Of a stretch of 64,000 nucleotides of DNA, positions 1 through 12,702 are shown one piece after another. Position 1 is the first letter of the stretch; every line of letters begins with the position of its first letter. The stretch is from NCBI GenBank assembly GCA_003640385.1, contig RCAB01000318.1, forward strand, positions 1-64,000, written 5' to 3'. This DNA comes from Setaria digitata. Its lineage: Eukaryota > Nematoda > Chromadorea > Rhabditida > Setariidae. Below the pieces are notes generated by a model that did not search any database, was not told the DNA's origin, and was given only the letters and a program-made list of their open reading frames with translations. The position numbers were made by a program, and so were the translations under genes.

Positions 1-2240
1 ATCGATGAGAGAGATCTGAAATGGTTCTAATAACTGTTGGATGTGATAAGGGTAAACATTCGATCCACCACCAGTTACCGTTGATTTTCGGAGGAAAGGG
101 CTGTGTCGCTAGGAGGAGGAGGAATATTCTCTCATTTGATTAATTTTAATTAATTTCAAGTTGGATAGATTCTAATCAATTCAATACTCTCGTTCCGATT
201 AATTGTTTAATCTCAGGTATTTCATCGGGAATAGCAAGAAAGCAGGAAATGGATTCTCAGTTATTCAGCAGCGCACTCGGAAAATGAATTAATTAATGAA
301 TGTGTTTAAATTTTGTTCTTAAATTTAAATCTTTCAAATGTAACGAACTATTAAAAGTTTGTAGTTTGGACTGCCTGAGCTTAATTGGCATAATATCAAC
401 AATAATATAATATTGTAGTGTAGTGGACATCTCATTGGACTTCAAAAGCAAAGAAAAATAAAAGGAAGATTAGTCTTAAGCATTATAACTTCCGTTAATG
501 TTTAGTTTGGCCAAGAACCTATATGATTTAACTATGAAAGGTAAAGTAAGGAATGACAAGAGTTCTTGGGAATCGGTTGTTTTGCTAGGTAGTAATTGCT
601 GTTTGAAGTGTGAAAGGTATGAAATGAAATTTCATTTTGCAGCTGCCATCCGCTTGTGTTGCGCAAACATTACACTGTCGAGATGATTGCTTGCTTATTC
701 AATAAATTCCGACTACTAAGGCAATCTATTTGTATATCACGGTGAATTTTGACTTGAGCAGCTTATCCTCTGGGACAATAAGGAGTTAATTAATAGCTTA
801 CGGGGCAGCAAGTGAGATGAAACTTGTTGTATGGCTGGCTCATTTGTAAATGTTTGATTTTCTCCGTCATAAATGAATAACGACTAGTAGACCGGAAAAG
901 CAATATCTGTTTAATATTATTGAATCAATATATAATGCCACTCACAAATTGTAGTAACGAACATATTGTTATTCACAAACAGCATAAATTACAATTATAA
1001 TGAGGGAAAGTAATTAGATTGATGTAAATTAGTTTAAAGTGACTATAAAATGTCTACTAAGTTAATTAAACCCTCTAAAAGGATACTTAATTTTAATGGT
1101 TATAACCGAAGGATGGCACCAATTGTTTTTTGAAATGAGAAATAAATTTGATAAGACTTGATTGTTTATAGCAACGTAAAAACTGTTACTGCTAAATGTG
1201 AACCATCTCCGTGTTGACACTTTTTCAGCTTTTCCATTAACTTGTCACGATGTTTTGAAGTGAAAGTGTCTGAGTAGTGGAAAATTTACATATCATATCA
1301 TCAAGATCAAGCTGAATGTCTCGCGATGCGAATCACAACTGAGTGTTGCGAGAGTGATGAGTAAGAAATGAATTACAATTTCGAAATGAAATATTGCAGC
1401 AAGTGGGAGAAACATGAACTGGAAAAGACTGCATTGCGTAGGGAAGGAAATAATGCCGCAATACGTTGCATATTCAGCAGTACTATTATACTATTCACGA
1501 TTGTTGTAGATATTGTATGTGGCATCAGACAGGTTTTTCATGCCTTTCTACTTCGTGCAGTCATATCACAAATGATTCACGGAAGATATTTCACATTTGG
1601 GTATAGATTTTGTCCCTCTACTCAATCACTGGCTACATAATTAGCTCTACGTGAACAAGAGCGGTTGTCATATTAACAGTGAAAAAGAAGAACTGGAAAA
1701 GAGTAAAATTGCTTCATAAATAATTTGAAGGTAAATTTGTAAGATAACTGATTATTGTGATGGGAGAGAAAGGAAGCAAACTGAGAAATTAGTAGTAAAC
1801 ACTTTTAATGGAATGAGAGAGAGGTGCACACCTGTTCAACATATTACAGTTTCTACAGATGCAGTTAGCAAGCATAACCGTCAACTATGGTAATGTTATC
1901 GTTAATTGATAGTAACGATTCATTGACTGTCTTTTTTCTACCGCTCAGGTATTTAATAAACTTTTACTAAACTACTTCAATCTGTGGGAAATTTATTACT
2001 TTGAAGTTGCTTTTTTTCAAGCAAACAAATGTATTGAAGAATGTAAACAATTTCACAATTGAAAATATTTCACAGTTGTAAGAAAAAAGATTTTTTTTTG
2101 CGAGTTACTAACAGTTAATCAGTTCCGATTTGAAGATTAAATTTTAAGATTTTAAAGTCAGCTTTTTAGATTTTCTTATTTCAATTTAGGTTTCCATTTT
2201 TTTTTAAATACACTTGCATATATCGGAACATTTAGCCAAA

Positions 2241-2352
2241 ACTTATCGATATATCTGATGAACTTATGATGACTTATCATGACTTATCGATATATCTGAT
2301 GAACTTATGATTAGTTATCATGACTTATCGATATATCTGATGAACTTACGAT
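2241..2352. repeat. 41-bp tandem repeat, about 2.7 copies
   Basis: Units begin at 2241, 2282 and 2323, each with the core ACTTATCGATATATCTGATG. The third copy is partial and has one base changed (ACTTACGAT for ACTTATGAT). The core contains the self-complementary stretch ATCGAT. It lies in gene-free DNA. Confidence 0.9.
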
Positions 2353-3402
2353 TTGAAACATAAAGCTTTTTACAAAGCCACAAAAAAATAGTTGACATTT
2401 GTTGAAGGATTAGAGCATTAGGTTTTCATTATGTAAATTTAATATTCAAAAATTATCAAGAAAAATTCTTTTTTTTTGAGTTTTGGAAAACATTAGCCGC
2501 AAATTTTCGGATTTCATAGCAAACTAGAATTTGTGTTTGGTAGTTCAGTCAGTAGTGGTTAAAATATAACCTAGCTCTTTTATTATTATCAATAATAAAA
2601 CATGATGCCTAGTTAGTGTTTAATCATTCTCTAGTTTAATAACTGGAAGAGAGGGATCATCTACATCATTATGTTATGTCCTCCGATTCTGCAAAATTAT
2701 GACTGATAGTCTCCGACCGTTCCCAATAACAATTTATTATGTAGTTTGCTTGTACCAAATGTTAATAATAGAGAAAATAATGATCATTTTGATTCTGTTC
2801 CATTCGAATTATTGAAATTTTTTAAAATTCGATTAAGTGAAATATAAAACTAAAGATTTTAATAAACAAACGAATTTGTTTCTGCTCAAAATTATGTTTC
2901 GAATAGGCTTCCAACATAAATGCCTACAAATTAATAAGCGGCATGGCGAAACGTTGGTAAAGAACGACAGAGGAAAAATTTGCCAATTTAAATTTGAATT
3001 GTTGGTCCAGCCAACTCGTAAAATAGTTGATAAGGTGCCTCTAGAAGAGCAAATGGCCTCAACACTTCGACTGATTCCGATAGATATGGTAACAGCTGAT
3101 GAAAGATTGGATTTTGGAAACAGCAGCTGTTGCTTTCTCAGTAACTGGCTAGAAGAGGAAGGAAATATTATTTTCGTGAAGAATTTTTCGCATTTCGTTT
3201 TGAAGTTGGAGTATTTGTACGTCAGTCATTCCTTTCCTTCTTCCTCCCACTTCTCTTGGAGAAATCAAACCTTCGCTACCTTAACCCCAACTTAATTTCG
3301 AATAATTCGCCATTTTCGCAACCACAACACCACCTGATGAAGTTAGCTTGGCGCAAGCGCAATTGTTTCCATCAATTTGTGGGGCAACGAACCAAACTTG
3401 AA

Positions 3403-3505
3403 CCTCCTGAATTGTTTTGCTGCTGGAAGCAAACTTCCTTCTTTCAGCTGGAAGTTTGTTTGCAGCAGCACATTCCGAGTCATTCTCCAAAACAATTCAG
3501 GAGGG
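3403..3505. repeat. Imperfect inverted repeat (long hairpin)
   Basis: The left arm starts CCTCCTGAATTGTTTT at 3403 and continues GCTGCTGGAAGCAAACTTCC. The right arm ends AAAACAATTCAGGAGG at about 3489-3504 and contains GGAAGTTTGTTTGCAGCAGC at about 3450-3469. The outer 16 bp are perfectly complementary and the inner 20 bp nearly so; about 19 bases in the right arm are unpaired. The loop also holds the AGCTGAAAG/CTTTCAGCT pair. It could be a small palindromic element or a transcribed hairpin; no target-site duplication is obvious. Confidence 0.8.
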
Positions 3506-5748
3506 TCACCTCAATCAGTAGTGAATGGAACTAACACTTGCTTGGCTGATTTCTTTCTTGGCTTGGAACTTTTTTTAAAAATAGCAACACACTACGAGGG
3601 GGATTTGGAGAAGCTTCTCGGATAAAATCGGGGTGTTGCTGAAAATAACAGTATATCAAATCTGATTGAGTATAATTTTCCGGTTGCACCTCAATCTTCG
3701 AAATTTCAAGATGAATGCGTGTAAAAAAAAAAATCAACAAATGATGAGAAACAATGAAATTATCTGAAAATTAGTTCGGCACAGACCTTTTTTGGAAGTG
3801 ATTTTACTGCAACTGAAGTACAATAATATTGAAATTCTTGATCAAGTCACGCGCAACAAATAGTTTATTTTCTTATATCGACTTATTTGATGTTAGAAAT
3901 TTGATCCATCTAACTTAGTTATCTAATCTAATTTCAACAGGTTTGAAGCTACCGTAAGAACACCTTTGCTTCATGAAAAATTTTTACCATCGGCCTTCTG
4001 ATAAAATTTCTTTCACATTTCACATTAGAGGTCATCAAAAGATATTTCGCGACATTTCTCGTATAGAAGATTACAAGCAAAATAAGTTCGCAAAGAGGAA
4101 ACTTTCATAAAGTCCGTAACTAAGCTACAATAATTCGAGAAAAGATGAAACACATGGTACCTTAGGAGTAATTACTAACTTCTTTCCATGTGCTCCTGCA
4201 TGATCGTGTGCTGCATGAACAGAAGCCATAAAATACCCAAAATTGCTGTGCAGAACCAGCAGGTGTTATTATTGCTTAATTCCACTTGACGCTATCTGTG
4301 TAATACCACTGATCATTTCAGTGAATTGCTAACTTTAGCAGACAATCAAAATAAGAGAACTTGTAAGCGGTGAATTAGTATGACGTATTCTTCAAGCAAT
4401 AAGTTTGGTCAGGAACAGCTATACCATAACCATATGTTACTTCTATTCCAACCACCCAGAACGTTTGGATGTGAACTCATAAATTCGAGCAAGACATAAA
4501 CTTTATAAAAAAAAAGCACACTGTCCTAAACATATGTTTTAGTTTTGCAATGGAAAGTTTATAAGTGGAACCAGACAACCAAACCATCGAGGTTTGCAAA
4601 GGAAAATTCGATGCTGATTGTTTGCTTAATTTTTAGGATAGTCCAAATCGTTTCACACCTCCTGCTCTCTAGGAAAGTACACATATGGTGGAATTCCGTC
4701 AACTGCTTTTCATGCTTCCCGTTTCAAGAAGTAATAGTAGATGAGTTCGACAATTGTACTTACCTTGTCACTAATTTATGGTTAAAGACGTAGTTCCTGT
4801 TTTAAAGCATACTTCATTAACATTATATTCGTACTGACTATTCTCCGTACCTAAAGAAACATAATGAACAATACAGCAAAATAATTCGATTCCGCTAGGA
4901 CTGCACATTTGCTAGTGAAAGAAGAAAAAAGGTTACATAGGGAAATCAAAATATAGCCCTTAATTCAACACACGATGTAGTATACGTGGCGGTACTTAGC
5001 AAGTGATGGACATAATAATTTAATTGTTTTGGCTGACGAAATTCCAAAAAGATTTAATTTAGTCTGATGAACGAAATTCCAAATAAGATATTTTAATCAA
5101 CAACTTTAAAGCTGAATATGTAAGCCAGTTTTGTGACGGTACAAAAAGTGTATTATAAAGTTTTTTTATTGATTCAGAAAATGTTGCCAAAAATCACAGA
5201 AAAAGAGAAAACATATGAATGTCATTTATTGGATATGAAAGTGAAATCAGCTCTATCAAACCTTTCTGACTTAAAAGAAAATTTAAAGTATAAGAGCATA
5301 CAAATTTTGTATCGATTGTATGATGCAGCAGTTTTCAAGAAGGGAAATGAAAATTGTTAAACAATAAGGTGATTAGTGTAATATAGTTTCTTTCCTTACA
5401 GAAATTATCCTGACTTTTATTCAGAATCTTGAAGAACTTTTATAGAAAATTCTTTGCCTATGGATTCTGAAAGAACAAAATGTCACAAAAAACAATTACT
5501 GCAATAATCTATAACTTAAGGCATGCTCTGGAATATCTTTTCAAAAATCAAATAGAAAATGGTGAGATCAATGAGCACACTTAATGCGGCTAATAATTGG
5601 CATTTCATGCTGAAATTTTCCTAAAACTAAGAAAAATTTATCTGAAATTCTGGTCAAACAACAAGCTGTGCCAAGCTCTCCATTGTCCAGTTTTAAATAC
5701 ATAAAAATATTGAGCGATTTCTACCGTACCTGAAGATATTCCTGGGAA

Positions 5749-7474
5749 TCAATCCGGTCCAACATCTGCAACACAAAATTTCAAAAACATTAACGCTTAT
5801 ATCGAAAAAAAATTGTTTTGAGTATCGTTGGTAGTTCACACAATGATCCGAAAAGTAAGGATACTTGCAAGTAAACAAATTTTGTACATTTGATTCCTTG
5901 AACAATTTCAAAAAAATAAAAAGGTACTTCTGCTTGCAATGACTCTATTCCACCCTCCTCGACCTGGATCATAATCTTTGCGATATTCATCTCGGACCTA
6001 AAATAAAGAACAACAGTAATATCAACGAGAGTAGTACAACTATTTAAATCTTTTCAAAATATGGATTCTTTGTAGCAGCAAAACATACCAGTGAAGAAAG
6101 CTAGAAATATTTCTCAAAAGGTACTGCCTTCACTGAATTCGGCATATATTGTTAGATAATCTGAACTCAAGAACTCTTAGTAAACCAATTTAAAAAAAAA
6201 AAAATCAAAGGATACTCAAAAGATGAAATTCCAGTACCTGTCCACCATGTTTACCGCGCCCATACTGTCGGCCCTCTATAAATCCTGCGTCCCAATCTGT
6301 ACGAATTATTCGATCATCTAACCGGGTTCCATTTATGCATCGCATTGCGTCTTCTGCATCCTCTCGAAGATAATATCTGAATATGTTAGTCAGTTAGATG
6401 TAAACAAAATGATTTTGAATAGTCTTATTTTAAGTGTGTGTTCCCAATAACATCCGCAAATGCACTAAACAATGAGATGGAGTTTCGAAGTCATAACTCC
6501 CAAAGTGAAAAAAGAATTTCATTGCAATCACCAAATTAATTATGAATACCACACATATTTCTGGGTATCAGCTCAAAATGAGAAGGAAACAAATTTCTTA
6601 CATAAGGAAAAGAAAGAGAACTACTCACTCAACAAAACAGAATCCACACGGTGTTTTCTTGAATCGATCGATACCCATAATTATCCGTTTGATATCTCCA
6701 GCACGACTAAACAGTTCATAAGTCTGGAATATGGTAACATGGTACGGTAAGGGATCGAAACTTAAGTGAAAAATTCATGCACCTTTACAAAGACTATAGT
6801 CTTTATATATAGTCCGATGGTACAAACCTGCTCCTCTGTAGTATAATATGACAGGTTTCCAACATAGAGCGTTTTCGAAGTCAGCAAAAGTCTCTCCTGT
6901 TCACGCAGTGAACCCTAAATTACAAATTCAGCAGTTGGATTTCACAAACAAGACAAATCTGTCGAAAGAGAGCTTCAAAAGTGATTCATAAAAGTAATAA
7001 AAAGTCCAATGTTTTGGGCAAACCACGACTGACTCTATGCCAACCAGAAAAAAACGAATATTAATGCTAATTTACTACATTTATTTCGCTTATTAAAAAT
7101 GAAAGGATTAGTAGAGAAAAGGCATTAAAATATGTTTAATTATTATTGACTGCATTACTACTCGTTAATCAGCAAGCAGTGCAAAAGATGTCGAGAAATC
7201 GATCACTACTCCAAAAAGTGAATGCCTTTTTCTCCACCTCCTTCCACAAAAATACAGAAACGTTTGATTACCTACGAAACATTTAATTCACAGAATTTTA
7301 TAGTGAGATATTACTATTTAAACGTAATACAAAAAAGAACAGGTAGAGAATAGCTCGAAGTAAATCAACCTTAAAAAATGACAACTATCTGAAGATAACC
7401 TTGAATCGCTGATCGCGATATGGGCCTAACGATGAGACATCGTCTTTAGCTCCAAAATTGATCACACTACTCAT
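5749..7474 (-). CDS. ncbp-2: Nuclear cap-binding protein subunit 2 (CBP20)
   Basis: CBP20 is the small RNA-binding subunit of the nuclear cap-binding complex, which with CBP80 binds the m7G cap and links capping to splicing and export. Six exons join in phase: 7400-7474, 6828-6914, 6629-6723, 6238-6376, 5928-5997 and 5749-5765, giving 160 aa, close to the usual 150-156. Visible are the RNP2 segment ([11 protein letters not shown]), an RNP1-type CGFCFVE and the highly conserved block [18 protein letters not shown] followed by [19 protein letters not shown], which together are diagnostic of CBP20. The C-terminus is short: the last exon codes for only a few residues. The ATG at 7474 is followed by [11 protein letters not shown] and preceded 7 bases upstream by an AGCTTTAG acceptor, suggesting spliced-leader addition. 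Identity is very secure; the last small exon is less so. Confidence 0.93.
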
Positions 7475-8397
7475 TTAATTGCTAAAGCTGACCACTATTC
7501 ATCGAAATCCAGTGTTAAAAAAGCTGGTACTGAGAGAGTCGAAGAACCTGAAGTTCTTATCCCAAGTTAATTCGTAATCATATCAGTAAACTTGACAAGG
7601 CAGTAAGCTGCCACCGCATCACTTACCGAAGCTCACTGCGAACAAAAAAAAGAAACAGTCTGAAGGCTCATCTTTAATGAGGTAACTGAGGGCCTCTTAA
7701 CGAAAAATCATCGTCCCATGCCTATTACTGTGTTTTCTGGTTGATTTTGCATTTTAGTGAAGTTTACATACAAGCAAATCCTGCAAATAATCTTTCTCTG
7801 TTAAGGTGATTTCGGGTAATTCATTATTGCTCACCTTTTTTATTGTACTTTTGGTGCTAATTTTGCGAGGATTTTGAATTTCAATTTACTTGTTTTCTTT
7901 TACATATTGTATATACTGTATTGTTTAAGAAAAGAAAACTAAGAAAACAATACATATTGTCTAAGAAATGGAATTTTACACACCTCTGATGAAATACGCG
8001 ACGCGAGTGTGACGTGTATTAGACCTTATGAAGAAATATATTTTGGATTTTGTGTAGATTTGGCATGTTATTTCTGTGAAGCATACATGCGAAATTATTG
8101 GAGTGGAAAAAGAATATGTCGAAAATCCAAACGGTATTTTATTGTTTCAAGACGTAATGTCCGAATCTTCAAACTCTTTTTAGATTTTCTCTTTTCCTTG
8201 AAATCAGCGAGTGTATGATGCATGAAAATGACTTTTCAGATCGTAAAAGGCAAATATATGTGATTTTCGCATAATTACCAAAAGTAGTTGGAATCAGATC
8301 TGCAGTAAAGATCTTTTTTAAATATTTCTAAGGTACTTTTGTCTATTTCGGGATATCAATTTGTATATTTTCGAAAAAATAAAACTGGACAATAAAT

Positions 8398-8446
<49 letters not shown>

Positions 8447-8552
8447 ACCCTCCATGACCTGTAATTATATATATATTATATATATAATATATATATAATT
8501 ACAGGTCATGGATTACAATTAACATAATTCTGAATATTAGGGTATGCTTTTA
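7475..8552. other. Intergenic, CBP20 to calcium sensor
   Basis: About 1.1 kb between two minus-strand genes. It includes the upstream region of CBP20 and the presumed 3'UTR of the calcium sensor gene. An open frame on + (8009-8218) has no ATG start and no family signature. A TA microsatellite and a near-perfect palindrome lie at 8405-8511. Confidence 0.5.
8405..8511. repeat. TA microsatellite followed by 60-bp palindrome
   Basis: An (AT)n run of about 40 bases ends near 8443. From 8452 to 8511 the sequence is a palindrome whose outer arms, CCATGACCTGTAATTATATA and its complement, match perfectly around an AT-rich centre. It lies about 40 bases beyond the stop of the minus-strand calcium sensor gene, so it would fold as a hairpin in that gene's 3' region. 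Confidence 0.85.
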
Positions 8553-10041
8553 TCATCGATGAATATCTGTTGTAAGAGCTTGTACAATACATGGATCATT
8601 TTTAGAGCCTTGTTTAAATTCTTCACGCGTTAATTTACCGTCAAGATTCTGAAAAGAATTAAATTTCAAATTTCGGATTAATCAGAATATCTGCTTCGGC
8701 ATGGATGAATTCTCTCCATTGAATGGATAATTACTGAATATCCCTGGAACGAATTACGAGGAAAATTTATTAATTAAAGCCAAAACTTTTATTAATATGA
8801 GATGTGTTTATTAATTATGAAAGAAATTGGAAGGAAAAATGGTTTCAGGAGGAGTGAAGTGAAGAAGTATAAAAATGAACAAACGTGATCCATATTCGAG
8901 AAAATTTTGGCAACTCTTTTCTCGGGAGTATCTTCGTCTCTGGGTAGTTCCAGTACATCACCGATCATTGAATGAATTGCTTCAATAATATTCGCCATTT
9001 CTTCCTTTGTTATATAGCCGTCTTTGTCCACGTCATATAAAGAGAAAGCCCCTTAATAAATTGTTGAAATTGATGTTAGCGAAATTACTCGAATTATGGT
9101 GAGCAACCATTTTAAGAAATAGCATAGTATCGAGAAACTTACAGTCCAACTTTTCATCGAGTGTACCTCGTGATGTAATGGATAATGCTATAATGAATTC
9201 GTGAAATGATATGCGGCCATCCTGAATTAACGGTTAAAAGGACCTCTTCTCAACCAATTTACTTTCTTTATTAATAAAGAAAGTACTGTGATATTGTGAA
9301 TTTAGTAAAGTTTCTCAGTTCGAAAGTTTCAACCTTATCGTTAAAAGTTGCAGTCACTCCACAAGATGATTTTTTTTTTTTTTGCTGGATATGACGCAAA
9401 TGAGCAACAATCTAGGCTTATTTTTCATTTACTCTGAATCTTTTTAATACTGGGCTAATGTTTGTAGACTAACAAGAAGCTTTTAGAATGTTTCTTAATT
9501 CAATAAACTTTTAGCTTTTACGGAGCTCCACTAGGAATTCCATTTCTTTCGTGATAAGAGAATAACAGAATAGCTCTAAAGGTGGTCCATATGATGTTTA
9601 CCATTTATGAAAAAAGTTAACTAGTCGACTATTGGAGAGGTAAAATAATCGTTTCAATGTGGAAACTCACTAATGACCAGAAAGAATTAAATATCTATGA
9701 ATAAAGTGCAAGATTATGAAAATATTAATCAAAAAAAAAAATAAACAAGTTTACCAATTCTTTAATTTATTTTTCTTTCAGATTGAACTGATAAGTGATG
9801 TAATCAATTGTTTATAGATAATTTTAACAGTAATAAAGTTAACCTTATTGCTGTCGAAAACATTGAAAACAAATGTGGCAAATTTCGTTGGGTCACCATT
9901 TGGGAAGAATTGTTTATAAATACTTTGAAATTCTTCCATTCTTAATTCTCCCGTAGGATAGTCCTTCATGAAATCCTTGTACCACTTCCGCAATTCCTTT
10001 TTACTAACTAGAATATCTTCTTCGTTTAAAAATACTTTCAT
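8553..10041 (-). CDS. Neuronal calcium sensor (frequenin/NCS) family EF-hand protein
   Basis: Calcium-binding switch protein of the NCS/recoverin family; family members act at membranes in neurons and tune secretion or signalling. Exons 9844-10041, 9143-9221, 8885-9051 and 8553-8648 join in phase to about 179 aa. Recognisable segments are [49 protein letters not shown] and the inter-EF linker [11 protein letters not shown]1 looks degenerate. EF2 ([12 protein letters not shown]), EF3 ([12 protein letters not shown]) and EF4 ([12 protein letters not shown]) keep the usual ligand positions. The C-terminal end, [13 protein letters not shown], differs from the ALSLYDGLV-type end of NCS-1. The start is uncertain: the ATG at 10041 gives no N-terminal MG myristoylation signal, and an upstream exon is likely missing. 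Which NCS paralogue this is cannot be decided here. Confidence 0.9.
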
Positions 10042-12129
10042 CAATTAAAATAACTCGTATTTACATAGCACTACTTTTACTTATTTTTTTTTTTTTCCCA
10101 ATTTTCCAGTATAAATCATCTGATAAAAACAATGAATTAGGTTAAATTTCCTTAACTAAACAGGAAAAAATGGATAAATCCAAAACTTTCGATAATTACA
10201 AAATTTAACTAACAGTATGTTTTGCTTTCTAGATCCAATAAATCTTCTTTCGGAATCTTCTTGCATGCCTTCTTCTGTCTCGTTTCGTTATCTTCTTTGC
10301 TGCCGCTTATGCCCATTCAATGTTTTTGAATTTCCAAATTTTTCTATCAGTATATAAAGTTTAGTAATTCGTTAGATCAAATGCAGCATGCAGACTTCAG
10401 ACAGATTGTATCAAATTTCTTTTCAAATAAATTTTTTTTCTGAAATTATTTCAATTCATGGTGACGTGAAAAGTGCGTTAAAACGATGAATTCAATTAGA
10501 AAGGAATGTAAACTGGAGTTTAATTTTAATTTTTCCGCCTTAAAATCTGATGTGATGACAGTTTTTTTAAAATTCAGTTTACATTATTTCTTCCATACAG
10601 TTGACAGTTTGACTAAACCTAACATTCTCTATTAAATTTAGACAAAATAGAACGACCAAGATAAGTTGGTGCTTTCTTTCCTATTGACAGCTTCTTTCCT
10701 GCTCATTCTTTTTGCTGCGGGCAACGAAAAACTTTTTGCACACTGGGATATAAGTATCGATACAAATCTCGGTTTAAGGCATACTGATGAATAAGTATAG
10801 AAATAGACTGTTTCAAGAAAGTTCCATTAACTAATCTGAACTGCTTGATTTCAATTCCAACCTTATCTCCCTGTTGCAACTGTACAAATCGTTGGCTTCT
10901 GTATATTTTCTCTCATCATAAATTATATTAATGAAAGTAATATAAATTATAAACACATAGCAATTCTTTTCAAAGAAAAAGAATGAAAGGGAAGGAAAAA
11001 GATGGTAGTGTGACTATTAACACTGAACACAGATGTGAGCACTAAGATGAATGAAAAAATGAAACTACTCTCTTCACTGATTTCTACTAAAAGCATCTCT
11101 GTGACTTATATTCTACTAAAAATAACATCTTGCTAATATGAAAGCAACTTTTATATGTTAAAAATTTGATAAATTTTTAGCTCAATGAAGTTAAAACAGT
11201 ATGCTTCAACTATATTAAATGAGAGATAGTTATCAAACACCAAGATCGACGTGGCAAGTTGTCTCAAAATTGAGGAGGTTCATCTAATTAGTTTTGCTTC
11301 GTGAAACATGAAAAATGTTTAAGTTGCCTAAAAAGGTGTGATCAGTGTTTGAAAATGTCTTGTTGAAATTCGCTTTACAATCAGTGAGTGAAAGAATGGA
11401 AAGAAATAATGAGGCTAGATTTCTGAATTTAAATTAAATTGCTATTTGCAGCAATATTTATTTTTATGAGCTGTTAATTGTTTCTTTCACAAAATAATTA
11501 AGCGATGTTCAATTATTTGTAATAAAATAAATTACACCTAAGATAATTTGTGCTTTTTGACTCTGAGGCAGTATTTCACTGCATTCAGTCTTTCGCACAA
11601 ATTGTTTCAAAAATTTTCTTTTTTCTTTTGCATTTTAAAGCAATCTTTGGACTGAACAAGTGAGATAATACAATCAAGTCATCATAATTCAGTGAATAAA
11701 ATGTGTAAAAAAACCGTCGAATTTCACGGATACCGCTTAATTTTCAACTTGTTTTTCCTTCAGACCTGTGCTGCATTCATAATTTCATAACATCTATTTC
11801 AATTCCGCAAATTTTTCCTATTTTTCTTAAGAAACTCCTTCTATTCTACAAAAATCAACCCCAAACCTTATTAATTTAAATCTTTCTTCATGATTGAGTA
11901 AACTTGATTACTTCAAATTAAAATATTCAATGCTGAAAGAGAACAACTGTCTTTGTTTTCCTTGACTTGAATGCTTCGGTAAAATAGTTCATCTATCTTC
12001 TTAAAATCGAGAAATAAAAATGAAGCGTTTTAAAATGATTTATATTACGAGATAATTAATGGCTACTTCTAGATCTCCCGCTTCACTCTAGACAGATAAA
12101 TTGGATATATATTAGATTACCAAGGGAGT
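10042..12129. other. Gene-poor stretch upstream of the calcium sensor gene
   Basis: AT-rich DNA with no coding exon recognised on either strand. It should contain the 5' part of the calcium sensor gene, since the modelled start lacks the family's N-terminal exon, but I could not identify that exon. Confidence 0.5.
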
Positions 12130-12702
12130 TCAAAGAAAAAACGCTATTTGTCTAACTGAAGATTCAGTCTTGCATCTGACAGTTTCATTCTGATTACTGA
12201 TAAGCGAGGAAAGAAGAAGCTTGCAAATGGAAGAGGAATCAATGCTTCTTCTAGGAATAAAAAATAAAATAACGTTGTTAATTATAAGTGTTATTGTTAC
12301 TGGTAGAAGCAAGGAAACAAAGAAAAGGCTCTGAAAGTAGTCGATGCTAGCACGAAGAATACGATGCCTTCCGCATTTGCCTTCTCGACAGTTGTAGCAG
12401 TAGTTGTTTGGATAAGTTACTTCAAGCAAGCAAGTTTTGAAAATTGATTATTTTGAGGTTAAAAGATGAAAACTTTGGAAACTCACTTCGATAAAGTTTC
12501 TTTGGTACAAGAAATGAGTGTAATAACAAAATAGGTAAGTTACTGATAACTGTCTCATTAGGAATGCATAAGAAGTCTTTGCATAAGTGACCTGAAAGAT
12601 TGAAATACTCAAATTCACTTGTCAAGCAAATAACAGGTTCTAGCATTTACTTTTCGAAGTCTTCACGATTCTGAAACTTCTTGCAATATGAAGTGCGGCC
12701 AT
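12130..12702 (-). CDS. Candidate three-exon gene, function unknown
   Basis: Not recognised. Three open segments can be joined in phase with good splice sites: 12651-12702 (ATG, start MAALHIARSFRIVKTSK), 12487-12591 (acceptor CTTTCAG, donor GTGAGT) and 12130-12419. This gives 148 aa. The N-terminus is basic and amphipathic, like a mitochondrial presequence. The middle contains CYNCREGKCGRH. The last exon has a hydrophobic stretch that could be a membrane segment. Chance joins of this kind occur in AT-rich DNA, so this is a weak call. It lies alone between gene-poor stretches. Confidence 0.3.

Larger units (their letters stand above)
1..5748. other. Gene-poor region, no convincing gene
   Basis: AT-rich non-coding-looking DNA with many short ORFs and no recognisable protein family. 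The longest open frames (2837-3295 on +, 152 codons; 5133-5360 on +, 75 codons) show no family motif and no convincing chain of splice-compatible exons, so they are not called. A second small ORF of 35 codons lies at about 5480-5584. The region holds a 41-bp tandem repeat and a long inverted repeat, listed separately. It lies downstream of the minus-strand CBP20 gene. Confidence 0.6.

Noticed and set aside
2837..3295. 152-codon open frame on the plus strand
   Set aside because: Plausible composition but no recognisable domain, no partner exons and no conservation evidence; left uncalled.
3281..3625. Overlapping open frames on both strands
   Set aside because: They arise from the arms of the inverted repeat; no family features or splice partners.
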